Source: Chloroflexota bacterium
GTDB taxonomy: Bacteria > Chloroflexota > Limnocylindria > QHBO01
Direction of reading: 5' to 3'
Length of the DNA: 6,976 nt
NCBI GenBank assembly: GCA_024636135.1
Contig: JAGXHP010000037.1
Span: 1-6,976 of the forward strand
Shown in pieces: positions 1 through 5,828 of the stretch (position 1 is its first letter; each line of letters opens with the position of its first letter). Both the position numbers and the translations under genes were made by a program. The notes under the pieces are model-generated. The model saw only the letters and a list, made by a program, of their open reading frames with translations. It was not told where the DNA came from and searched no databases.

Positions 1-557
1 ATCTCGGGCCGTGATCGCCCCCGGAAGCTCCAGTACCCGGCGGCGAGGGCGAGAATGAAGATCACGATGATGTCGGCGATCCGCTCGATGAAGATCGTGC
101 CCACCGTGCGAGATCCTGACGCGCCGTAGTTTCCCTTGAGCAGATAGGCGCGGTACAGGTCGCCGAGCTTGGCCGGCACCAGGCAGTTCACGAACCACGA
201 CAGGAACAGGATCTCGGTGGCGTCGCGGAAGGGGACTCTGACCCCACTGCGCGCGAGAACGAACCGCCAGCGATAGCCGCGCAGCGGGAACGTGAGGTAG
301 TAGGCGAACGTCGCCACCAGCAGCAGGGCCGGGTTCGCGCCCGTGATCAGCTGCCACGTCCGGCCGAAGTCGACATTGAGCGCGAAGCGGAACATGAGGA
401 AGAGCATCAGGCCCGCGAACACGATCGACCCGATCGTGCGCACGTTGAGGAACCGTCTGGCGAGGCTCACCTCGCGCTCGGGGATGACGGCCTCGCCATG
501 AGGGTCGATGACATCCGCCGGCTCGTAGATCCCGTGATGATCGGGACGATCGCTCAC
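1..557 (-). CDS. Lysylphosphatidylglycerol synthase TM-region (UPF0104/YbhN-like) membrane protein, 3' end missing
   Basis: The reading frame starts at a GTG whose last two bases overlap the stop of the upstream PHP gene (GTGA) and stays open for 185 codons to the window edge, so the C-terminus is missing. A GAGGAAGG ribosome site (567-574) lies 9 bases before the GTG and supports the start. The first ~38 residues are polar and probably cytoplasmic. Hydrophobic segments follow at about 41-59, 73-92 and 155-177, with a shorter one at 116-127. The stretch VPAKLGDLYRAYLLK (about 128-141), followed by a Ser/Gly-rich turn and TVGTIFIERIADI (151-163), matches the family pattern P-x-x-x-G-(E/D)-x-x-R then x-E-R-x-x-D. 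Family members are multi-pass inner-membrane proteins; some are the flippase/synthase part of aminoacyl-phospholipid enzymes, and many have no known substrate. With no C-terminal part visible, enzymatic LPG synthesis cannot be claimed. It is the last visible gene of an mreB-led operon, so an envelope role is a reasonable inference. Confidence 0.82.
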   Translation of the reverse strand, partial: MSDRPDHHGIYEPADVIDPHGEAVIPEREVSLARRFLNVRTIGSIVFAGLMLFLMFRFALNVDFGRTWQLITGANPALLLVATFAYYLTFPLRGYRWRFVLARSGVRVPFRDATEILFLSWFVNCLVPAKLGDLYRAYLLKGNYGASGSRTVGTIFIERIADIIVIFILALAAGYWSFRGRSRPE

Positions 558-1450
558 GCGTCGCGACCTTCCTCGGCCTCGGGTTCGCGCGAGGGAAGCT
601 CCGACGGCGAGGGACGCTTCACCGGCTCGCGGCGGACATCCTCCGGCGGCTGCGGGCCGAGGATCGGCCCGGTGGCCGTCCGCTTGCCGCGCCAGGCGTC
701 GAACAGGTTCTTCCACACGGCCCAGCGCGTGGTGGCATGGATGAACACCGAGGACCGGCTCGCGTGCCAATCGTTCTCGGGCAGCAGCGCCTTGAGCTCG
801 GCGGCCGTCTCGAACGGGGCCAGGGCGTTGAACGCCATCGCGACCTCGAAGCTCGAGTGCGAGTCACTGGCGGCGATGCCCGGGATGCCGTAGCGCGCCG
901 CGAACTCGGCGGCCTCCAGGTTGTGGCGCTGGAACGTCACCCGGCAGTTGAAGATCTCGATGGCGTCGATCTTCCCGGTATCGGCGAGGTTCCGCAGCGG
1001 CCCTTCCTTGATGTGCGATCCGCGGAAGGGATCGAACGGATGCGGGATGCTGACGAGGCCACCCTGGCGATGGATCTCGTCCGCGGTCTCGTTCGCCGAC
1101 AGGCCGCGCGGGATCGTCGTCGTCAGGAAGAGCCCCACGACCTCGCCGTCCGCGGTGCTGACCTCCTCGCCCAGGATCACGGTCAGTCGGTCGGTGAGAC
1201 CCATCTCGGCCACCTTGTCGCGAACCGCGACGGCGCCCTCGACGTTGTTGTGGTTCGTGATCGCCACATGCGTCAGGCCGCGATCGACGGCGCACTCGAT
1301 GAACTTCTCCTCGGTGAGGATCGAGTCGCGGCTGAAGCGCGTGTGGATGTGGAAGTCGGCGAACACCCGCTTGGTGGTGGGTCCGCCGGTGGTCTCGCGC
1401 TGTTCCTGGAGCGTCGTTCGCAGCTCAGTCGCCGAGCTGGCGATGGTCAC
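554..1450 (-). CDS. PHP-domain metal-dependent phosphoesterase
   Basis: This 298-residue protein has the motif series of the PHP (polymerase and histidinol phosphatase) fold: FHIHTRFSRDS with His34-x-His36, ITNHNN (64-69, His67), GEEVS (94-98), IPHPFD (His137) and AASDSHSS with Asp196-x-His198. These residues would hold two or three metal ions for hydrolysis of a phosphoester; the substrate is unknown. Stand-alone PHP proteins of this size include nucleoside 3',5'-bisphosphate phosphatases and uncharacterised enzymes. The motif usually written T-D-H is T-N-H here. The first ~28 residues and the last ~50 (from about 250, rich in Pro, Arg and Glu) look disordered and lie outside the fold. The GTG start at 1450 is supported by GAGG five bases upstream, which overlaps the mreB stop codon. 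Only 7 bases separate it from mreB, and its stop overlaps the next gene. The fold is certain; the specific reaction is not. Confidence 0.88.
   Translation of the reverse strand: MTIASSATELRTTLQEQRETTGGPTTKRVFADFHIHTRFSRDSILTEEKFIECAVDRGLTHVAITNHNNVEGAVAVRDKVAEMGLTDRLTVILGEEVSTADGEVVGLFLTTTIPRGLSANETADEIHRQGGLVSIPHPFDPFRGSHIKEGPLRNLADTGKIDAIEIFNCRVTFQRHNLEAAEFAARYGIPGIAASDSHSSFEVAMAFNALAPFETAAELKALLPENDWHASRSSVFIHATTRWAVWKNLFDAWRGKRTATGPILGPQPPEDVRREPVKRPSPSELPSREPEAEEGRDA
567..574 (-). promoter_or_regulatory. Ribosome binding site for the UPF0104-type membrane protein
   Basis: On the minus strand the bases read GAGGAAGG, 9 bases before the GTG at 557. The site lies inside the 3' end of the PHP gene. 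It decides the start, because it pairs with the GTG that overlaps the PHP stop codon and points to translational coupling. Confidence 0.6.
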
Positions 1451-1455
1451 ATCGG

Positions 1456-1459
1456 CCTC
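1456..1459 (-). promoter_or_regulatory. Ribosome binding site for the PHP gene
   Basis: GAGG on the minus strand, five bases before the GTG at 1450. It overlaps the TGA stop of mreB (TGAGG), so ribosomes ending mreB sit on the PHP start, consistent with translational coupling. Confidence 0.5.
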
Positions 1460-2453
1460 ACGAGTGACTGACCAGGCTCTTTCGGAAGGTTCCGAAGTGC
1501 TCGAGCGCCATGCCGGTGCCGACGGCGACGGAGTTCAGGGCGTTCTCAGCAACATGACATGGGATTCCCGTGACCTGGGTCAGCAGCTTGTCGAGGTTGC
1601 GCAGCAGCGCGCCGCCGCCGGTCATCACCATCCCCTTGTCGATGATGTCGGAGCTGAGCTCCGGCGGCGTCTGCTCCAGCACGTTGCGCACGGCGGTGAT
1701 GATCGCCTGCAGCGGCTGCTCGATGGCTTCGGTGATCTCGGTGGAGGTGATCGGGATGGTGCGGGGCAGGCCGGCGATCATGTCGCGACCCTTGACCTCC
1801 ATCCGCAGCGGCTCGTCCATCGGCATGGCAGAGCCGATCTGGATCTTCACGTCCTCCGCCGTGCGGTCGCCGATCATGAGGTTGTACTTGCGACGGATGT
1901 AGTTCGCGATGCTCTCGTCGAATCGGTTGCCGCCGACCCGCAGCGAGTCGCTGACGACGATCCCGCCGAGCGCGATGACCGCGATCTCGCTCGTCCCGCC
2001 GCCGATATCGATGATCAGGTTGCCACTCGGGCCGGAGATCGGGACGTTTGCGCCGATGGCCGCGGCCAGCGGCTCCTCGATCAGGTAGGCGTCCTTGGCC
2101 CCGGCCTTGAGGGCGGCGTCTCTGACGGCCCTCTTCTCGACGCTTGTCACGCCGGACGGGACGGAGATCATGACGTCGGGCTTGAAGAGGCGGACGCGGG
2201 CCACCTTGTTGATCACGTAGCGCAGCATTGCCTCGGTGATGAGGTAGTCGGCGATGACGCCGTCCCGCATCGGTCGGATGGCGCGGACATTGCCCGGCGT
2301 GCGCCCGATCATCTCGCGCGCTTCCTCGCCCACGGCAACGAGGCGGTTGTCGTCCTCGCTGATGGCCACGACGCTCGGCTCGTTGAGCACGACGCCCTTG
2401 CCCTTGACGTACACGAGGATGTTGGCCGTGCCAAGGTCGATGCCGATCTTCAT
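1458..2453 (-). CDS. mreB: MreB, actin-like rod-shape-determining protein
   Basis: This 331-residue protein is the usual MreB length and keeps the actin-fold nucleotide-binding motifs: phosphate-1 GIDLGTAN (4-11), the segment around VRAIRPMRDGVIAD (56-69), connect-1 with YLIEEPLAAAIGA (Glu127 expected to be catalytic), phosphate-2 DIGGGTSE (149-156) and the adenosine motif MTGGGALL (277-284). MreB forms membrane-associated filaments that direct side-wall peptidoglycan synthesis with MreC, MreD, RodA and PBP2. I chose the ATG at 2453 (MKIGIDLGTA), the canonical family N-terminus; the frame stays open to 2606, but the added 51 residues are low-complexity and cover the likely promoter. A GAGGG (2469-2473) lies 15 bases before the ATG, longer than ideal. 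The gene heads an operon with the PHP and UPF0104-type genes. mreC and mreD are not downstream, so this is not the classical mreBCD cluster, and it could be one of several MreB paralogues. Confidence 0.95.
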   Translation of the reverse strand: MKIGIDLGTANILVYVKGKGVVLNEPSVVAISEDDNRLVAVGEEAREMIGRTPGNVRAIRPMRDGVIADYLITEAMLRYVINKVARVRLFKPDVMISVPSGVTSVEKRAVRDAALKAGAKDAYLIEEPLAAAIGANVPISGPSGNLIIDIGGGTSEIAVIALGGIVVSDSLRVGGNRFDESIANYIRRKYNLMIGDRTAEDVKIQIGSAMPMDEPLRMEVKGRDMIAGLPRTIPITSTEITEAIEQPLQAIITAVRNVLEQTPPELSSDIIDKGMVMTGGGALLRNLDKLLTQVTGIPCHVAENALNSVAVGTGMALEHFGTFRKSLVSHS

Positions 2454-2498
2454 GGAGGTGCGCGGGGTCCCTCGTAACAGAGTGGGTGGGGCGCTCGA

Positions 2499-2527
2499 AG
2501 TATACCGAGGGACAGCCCGACGACCGG
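2499..2527 (-). promoter_or_regulatory. Possible promoter of the mreB operon (clear -10, weak -35)
   Basis: On the minus strand TATACT (2504-2499) is a good -10 hexamer in a GC-rich surrounding and would give a leader of about 38 bases before the mreB ATG. The -35 position at 17-base spacing (2527-2522) reads CCGGTC, which does not resemble TTGACA. The call therefore rests on the -10 and its position. Confidence 0.4.
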
Positions 2528-2549
2528 TCCTGTCCTGTGGTGGCGGGGC

Positions 2550-2777
2550 GTTGCCACGCGCTCGCGAGGGGGGCGTATGGCCAGATGGACGCGCCCGGCT
2601 TGACAACTGCCTTCCTGGTTCGCGTTTGCCGGCGGCAGAGGGGCGTCGGAGCCGCGGCCACGCTCAGGACGTCGCTGTCCGCCGCCGAATCCGCCCTCGC
2701 CGCCCGCTAATGCGAACCACGAGCGCGTATGTCAGGAGGCGAGCCAGCGAAGCCCGGTCGAGACGAGCGGGCGGGTG
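2550..2777. repeat. Direct repeat, copy A of a ~230-bp unit with internal inverted repeats
   Basis: Copy A aligns with copy B at a constant offset of 231 bases over the left half (GCGCTCGCGAG at 2558 and 2789; CCTGGTTCGCGTT at 2614 and 2845) and 242 bases over the right half (GCCGCCGAATCCGC at 2681 and 2923; GCTAATGCGAACCAC at 2706 and 2948), so one net 11-base indel separates them. Within the copy, 2617-2629 (GGTTCGCGTTTGC) is nearly the reverse complement of 2706-2718 (GCTAATGCGAACC). It holds no convincing gene and fills most of the gap upstream of mreB. Confidence 0.8.
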
Positions 2778-2780
2778 CTT

Positions 2781-3017
2781 GTTGCCAAGCGCTCGCGAGA
2801 CGGGCGTATGTCCAGAAGAGCACTCTCCATCTGACGACTGCTTCCCTGGTTCGCGTTAGCCGACGCGGTACCCCTTGGGAGCCGCCACAGCACGGCCCGC
2901 CACACTCAGCCTGGCGCTGACGGCCGCCGAATCCGCACTCGCTGGCCGCTAATGCGAACCACGCGAGCGTTTGGCAGGGAGGCGAACCAGAGAAGCCCCG
3001 TCGGAGCGGGGGGAAGA
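2781..3017. repeat. Direct repeat, copy B, overlapping the 3' end of the XRE-nuclease gene
   Basis: Second copy, starting almost where copy A ends, so the pair is in tandem. Two inverted-repeat pairs are visible: 2783-2797 with 2962-2976 (TGCCAAGCGCTCGCG against CGCGAGCGTTTGGCA, 14 of 15 paired) and 2848-2860 with 2948-2960 (GGTTCGCGTTAGC against GCTAATGCGAACC, 12 of 13 paired). The two right-hand arms are contiguous, whereas about 50 bases separate the left-hand arms. From 2906 onwards the copy lies inside the coding region on the minus strand. Confidence 0.8.
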
Positions 3018-3628
3018 GGCCGGCGAAGCCATGTGACGGCTTCCCTGCCTCGGACGGCGTAGCGATCGAACAGGGTTGCGACCAGTTCCAGGCGTCGGCG
3101 TGTCGTTCGATCCTCCAGGAAGATGACGGCCGGCACGATCGCCCCGACGCGGCGATCCGGCAAGAGGCGGTGTGCAATTCTGGCCTTGACGTCAATGCTG
3201 CCGAGCAGCTGCTGCACGTCCACGAGGTCGGTCTTCAGCTCGATGACGAGGACGGTGGCGGTCACCGGGTGCCAGGCGAGGAGGTCGATGCGGCCGCGCT
3301 CACCGAAATGGTTGAAGCTGACTTCCGCGCGCACGCTCCATCCCCAACGCGTCAACCGCTCCTTCGCGGCCGCCCCGAGTGCCGCGTGACCAGCGTCAAG
3401 AAGGCGATCCAGGTCCGTGCCCCGCCACGAGATGCGCGGCTCGAACCGAGCGCCCAGCGCAGCCAGGACGCTCTCGACGGAGCCGATGCTGAGGCGGGCT
3501 GAATGACCGCGTTCGAGGAGCGAGACAGCGCCGCGGCTGACGTTCGCGCGCCGCGCGACATCCAACTGGCGCAGGCCGTTCCGGAGCCTGATGGCGCGGA
3601 CATGGCGCCCGACCTGCACGGCATTCAT
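2906..3628 (-). CDS. XRE helix-turn-helix fused to a PD-(D/E)XK nuclease-like domain
   Basis: This 240-residue protein begins with a compact XRE-type helix-turn-helix (about 4-60: VGRHVRAIRLRNGLRQLDVARRANVSRGAVSLLERG), a DNA-reading domain of phage-repressor type. The rest contains the pattern of a restriction-endonuclease-like core: Glu102 (AEVSFN), GERGRIDLLAW with Asp115, then VLVIELKT with Glu130-x-Lys132, and helix VQQLLGSIDVKARIA (138-152). The E...D...ExK order and the hydrophobic strands support PD-(D/E)XK, but no activity is proven, and it may act only as a regulator. The ATG at 3628 was chosen because the helix-turn-helix begins there; the open frame continues to 4156, but that part lies antisense to the glycosylase gene. 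No Shine-Dalgarno is seen. The last 35-50 residues are encoded in the repeat zone. It is divergent from the glycosylase gene, across 55 bases. Proteins of this build occur in actinobacteria and Chloroflexota as unnamed XRE-family proteins (from memory). Confidence 0.78.
   Translation of the reverse strand: MNAVQVGRHVRAIRLRNGLRQLDVARRANVSRGAVSLLERGHSARLSIGSVESVLAALGARFEPRISWRGTDLDRLLDAGHAALGAAAKERLTRWGWSVRAEVSFNHFGERGRIDLLAWHPVTATVLVIELKTDLVDVQQLLGSIDVKARIAHRLLPDRRVGAIVPAVIFLEDRTTRRRLELVATLFDRYAVRGREAVTWLRRPLPPAPTGLLWFASLPNARVVRISGQRVRIRRPSAPG
3028..3056. repeat. Partial third repeat piece inside the XRE-nuclease gene
   Basis: The bases around 3029-3052 (CCATGTGACG, then GCTTCCCTGC) match the part of copy B at 2828-2850 (CCATCTGACG, then GCTTCCCTGG) after a small deletion, and copy A less well. 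On the minus strand this codes for GREAV(T)W in the gene; the same frame in copy B reads TREAVVRW. It may be the coding origin of the repeat rather than a third insertion. Confidence 0.4.
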
Positions 3629-3683
3629 CGGACAAGAGTCGGCCGCGGCGCTTATCGGACGCTTACGGCGCACAATTCGCCGC
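3629..3683. promoter_or_regulatory. Divergent promoter region between the XRE-nuclease and glycosylase genes
   Basis: These 55 bases must hold the start signals of both genes. On the plus strand CACAAT (3671-3676, four of six to TATAAT) ends 7 bases before the glycosylase ATG, which would give a leaderless or nearly leaderless message. No good -35 and no Shine-Dalgarno are seen on either strand. Since the neighbour encodes a helix-turn-helix, an operator here is plausible, but I see no clear palindrome. Confidence 0.3.
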
Positions 3684-4493
3684 ATGCCTGAAGGCGACAC
3701 GATCTTTCGAACCGCCGAAGTCCTGCGGGCGGCGTTGCAGGGACGGCGCGTGACGGTGGCGCGCGCGCAGGCTCGTCCTGGAATGCGCCGGGTGCCGGAC
3801 CTCTCGCGGCTGGCCGGTGCGACTGTCGAGCGCGTGGAGGCTCGCGGCAAGCATTTGCTCATCGGCTTCGACAACGGGCTGACGCTGCGCAGCCACCTGC
3901 GCATGAGCGGTTCGTGGCATCGGTATCGGCCGGGGGAGCCATGGCGACGGCCAGCGCACGAGGCCAGCGCCGTGATCGAGACGGCGGAGTCGGTGGCTGT
4001 GGCGTTCAACACCCCGATCGTCGAGCTCCTGACCGAGGCGGACCTGCGGCGGTCAACCCCGCTGAACGCGCTCGGGCCGGACCTGCTGAGCGAGTCGTTC
4101 GACGCGGAAGAGGCGCTGGCCCGGCTCCGGACGCGGGACGCGGAGGAGCTCGGCAACGCGCTCCTCGATCAGCGGGCGGTGGCCGGCATCGGCAACGTCT
4201 ACAAGAGCGAGGTGGCGTTCATCGAGGGCCTCGATCCCTGGAGTCCGGTCGCCCGATTCGACGATGCCGAGCTCGACCGGACGCTGCGGACCGCCCGACG
4301 GCTGCTCCAGGCCAACACGCGGGGCGGCGCGCGAGTCACCACCGCGAGCCCGCGGCGTGGGCACGAGCTGTGGGTCTACGGTCGCGCCGGACGGCCCTGT
4401 CGCCGCTGCGGCACGCTGATCGCGGTGCGCCGCCAGGGTGAGCTCGCGCGGCAGACGTTCTGGTGCCCGCGCTGCCAGCCGGCCCGCCGCTAG
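3684..4493 (+). CDS. nei: Fpg/Nei-family DNA glycosylase/AP lyase, Nei2-like
   Basis: This 269-residue protein carries all parts of the Fpg/Nei family. The N-terminus MPEGDTIFRTA holds Pro2 (the Schiff-base nucleophile after Met removal) and Glu3. Lys56 (ARGKHLL) and LRSHLRMSG (68-76) follow in the N-terminal beta domain. The helix-two-turn-helix is marked by GIGNVYKSEVAF (168-179). A C-terminal zinc finger has Cys239, Cys242, Cys261 and Cys264, with Arg256 in ARQTFWCPRCQ. The enzyme would remove oxidised bases from DNA and nick the abasic site in base excision repair. MPEGDT, rather than MPELPE, places it nearer endonuclease VIII (Nei2 of actinobacteria) than Fpg, so oxidised pyrimidines are the more likely substrates; this is inference. 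The ATG at 3684 fits the invariant Pro2 exactly, although the frame is open upstream to 3591. No Shine-Dalgarno is present. Its stop overlaps the murA stop on the other strand. Confidence 0.93.
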   Translation: MPEGDTIFRTAEVLRAALQGRRVTVARAQARPGMRRVPDLSRLAGATVERVEARGKHLLIGFDNGLTLRSHLRMSGSWHRYRPGEPWRRPAHEASAVIETAESVAVAFNTPIVELLTEADLRRSTPLNALGPDLLSESFDAEEALARLRTRDAEELGNALLDQRAVAGIGNVYKSEVAFIEGLDPWSPVARFDDAELDRTLRTARRLLQANTRGGARVTTASPRRGHELWVYGRAGRPCRRCGTLIAVRRQGELARQTFWCPRCQPARR

Positions 4494-5767
4494 GCTTCGA
4501 TCCGGTTGATCCTCGCCCCGAGCGCCACCAGCTTCGCCTCGATCTGCTCGTAGCCGCGATCGACGTGCTCGATGCCCGAGATGACGCTCGTTCCCCCGGC
4601 GGTCAGTGCCGCGAGGATGAGGGTGGCTCCGGCTCGCAGGTCCGCGATCCCGACCTCGGCCCCGTGGAGCTGTGTCGGGCCCGTGATGCGGGCATGGCGC
4701 TCGTCGACGAGCTCGACCCGGGCGCCCATCCGCACCAGCTCGAGGAGGTGGTCCAGCCGGTCCTCGAAGATCGTCTCGTGGATGGACGAGGTCCCCTGGG
4801 CCTGCGTCATGAGCACGGACAGCGGTGCCTGGAAGTCCGTGGCGAAGCCCGGGTACGGATCGGTCCGAACGTCGACGGCGCGCAGGCCGCCGTTCGCCGC
4901 ACCGTGCACCGTCAGCGTTGACCCGGCCGCATCGGCTTCGTACGCGATGCCCATCTGGTCGCACACGGACAGGAAAGCGCCAAGGTGCGATGGGTCCACC
5001 CCGGTCGCCTTCACACTTCCGCCCGTGACGGCGGCGGCAATGGCGAACGTCTCGGCCTCCAGCCGATCTCCGAGGACGCGGTGTTCGGTCCCGTGAAGGG
5101 CATCGACGCCATCGATCTCGATGCGCCGATCCGCCGTCCGTTCGATCCGTGCTCCCATCCCGCCCAACATCTGGATGAGGTCGTCCACTTCCGGCTCGAG
5201 CGCCGCGTTGTCGAGGACGGTGGTTCCCTGCGCCAGCGTCGCGGCCATCATGGCGTTCTCCGTTCCCATGACTGTCACCGTCGGGAAGTCGATGTGTGCG
5301 CCATGCAGGCCGGCCTCGGGCGCCGAGGCGAAGTAGTAGCCGTTGCGATACACGATCGTCGCCCCCATCTGCTCGAGAGCAGAGACGTGGAGATCGACGG
5401 GCCGGCGGCCGATCCGGTCACCGCCGGGGTTGGGCAGGATGACGCGACCGAAGCGCGCGAGCATCGGGCCCAGCAGGATGAAGCTGGCGCGCATCTTGAC
5501 GCCGGCCTCGAGCGGCACGAACGGCCAGGTCGCCTCGACCGCATGCAGCTCGAGCGCATCGCCGTTGATGCGGCGGACCTCGAAGCCGATGTCCGACAGC
5601 AGCTCGCGCAGGATCGCCACGTCGCTGATGTTCGGTACGTTGCGCAGCAGGCACGGCTGGTCGGTGAGGACGGCAGCGGCCATCATCTTCAGGACCGCGT
5701 TTTTGGCGCCGGCAATGCGGACCTCGCCCGAGAGCGGGACGCCGCCGGTGATCACGAACTTCTGCAT
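4490..5767 (-). CDS. murA: MurA, UDP-N-acetylglucosamine 1-carboxyvinyltransferase, Asp-type active site
   Basis: This 425-residue protein is full length for MurA, which transfers enolpyruvyl from phosphoenolpyruvate to UDP-GlcNAc, the first committed step of cytoplasmic peptidoglycan precursor synthesis. Visible landmarks are GAKNAVLK (20-27, Lys22 and Asn23), MRASFILLGPMLARFG (92-107, Arg93), the active-site loop NPGGDRIGRRP (113-123), GTENAMMAA (168-176), PGFATDFQAP (306-315, Asp311 as likely general base), DLRAGATLILAAL (376-388) and DRGYE (403-407). The loop residue that is Cys115 in Escherichia coli is Asp117 here, as in Mycobacterium tuberculosis and Chlamydia, whose MurA resists fosfomycin because the drug alkylates that Cys. 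The ATG at 5767 (MQKFVITGG) fits the family N-terminus and has no Shine-Dalgarno. EPSP synthase (AroA) shares the fold, but the motifs are those of MurA. The gene stands alone and is convergent with the glycosylase gene, sharing CTAG at the stops. Confidence 0.96.
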   Translation of the reverse strand: MQKFVITGGVPLSGEVRIAGAKNAVLKMMAAAVLTDQPCLLRNVPNISDVAILRELLSDIGFEVRRINGDALELHAVEATWPFVPLEAGVKMRASFILLGPMLARFGRVILPNPGGDRIGRRPVDLHVSALEQMGATIVYRNGYYFASAPEAGLHGAHIDFPTVTVMGTENAMMAATLAQGTTVLDNAALEPEVDDLIQMLGGMGARIERTADRRIEIDGVDALHGTEHRVLGDRLEAETFAIAAAVTGGSVKATGVDPSHLGAFLSVCDQMGIAYEADAAGSTLTVHGAANGGLRAVDVRTDPYPGFATDFQAPLSVLMTQAQGTSSIHETIFEDRLDHLLELVRMGARVELVDERHARITGPTQLHGAEVGIADLRAGATLILAALTAGGTSVISGIEHVDRGYEQIEAKLVALGARINRIEA

Positions 5768-5779
5768 GGACCGATGCAG
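5762..5779. repeat. Small perfect hairpin around the murA start codon
   Basis: CTGCAT (5762-5767) and ATGCAG (5774-5779) are perfect inverted repeats with a six-base loop, and the murA ATG lies in one arm. It could hide the start codon if transcription begins upstream of 5779. A start at about 5771, as the proposed promoter implies, would leave the hairpin out of the RNA. Confidence 0.35.
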
Positions 5780-5807
5780 TCTAGTGGGCCGTTACCTGCG
5801 GGGTCAG
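5778..5807 (-). promoter_or_regulatory. Candidate murA promoter
   Basis: On the minus strand CTGACC (5807-5802) and TAGACT (5783-5778) match the -35 and -10 consensus at four of six positions each, 18 bases apart. Transcription would begin near 5771, about four bases before the murA ATG, so the message would be nearly leaderless; this agrees with the lack of a Shine-Dalgarno. The AT-rich stretch further upstream (5819-5835) offers alternative -10 boxes. Confidence 0.4.
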
Positions 5808-5816
5808 CGGCACGGA

Positions 5817-5828
5817 CGGTATATACCG
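5817..5828. promoter_or_regulatory. Perfect 12-bp palindrome upstream of murA, possible operator
   Basis: CGGTATATACCG is a perfect inverted repeat in a very AT-rich island (5819-5835) within GC-rich DNA, followed by a second TATA-like stretch (GATATACT). It lies just upstream of the proposed murA -35 and just past the stop of the small gene before it. It could be a repressor site or an alternative -10 region; which one cannot be told from sequence. Confidence 0.35.

Noticed and set aside
921..2477. A 518-codon open frame on the plus strand
   Set aside because: It lies antisense to the PHP gene and mreB, both with full family motifs. The translated protein is low-complexity and shows no recognisable domain; it is a product of GC-rich codon bias.
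2454..2606. N-terminal extension of MreB by 51 residues
   Set aside because: The family starts at MKIGIDLGTA; the extension is low-complexity and covers the likely -10 box and the edge of copy A.
2848..2960. Integron attC-like sites, suggested by GTTAGC and GCTAA-type inverted arms
   Set aside because: The arms do not fit the attC core (GTTRRRY/RYYYAAC), there is no integrase, and the flanking genes are not cassette-like.
2550..3017. CRISPR array or insertion sequence in the repeat zone
   Set aside because: The repeat units are about 230 bp and diverged, with no short regularly spaced repeats, no transposase and no evident target-site duplication.
2707..3195. A 162-codon minus-strand open frame across the repeats
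   Set aside because: It overlaps the XRE-nuclease gene on the same strand in another frame. Its internal similarity comes from the DNA repeats rather than from a protein family.
3629..4156. N-terminal extension of the XRE-nuclease protein to 416 residues
   Set aside because: The extra part is antisense to the glycosylase gene and is Ser/Arg-rich without a domain; the helix-turn-helix begins right at the ATG at 3628.
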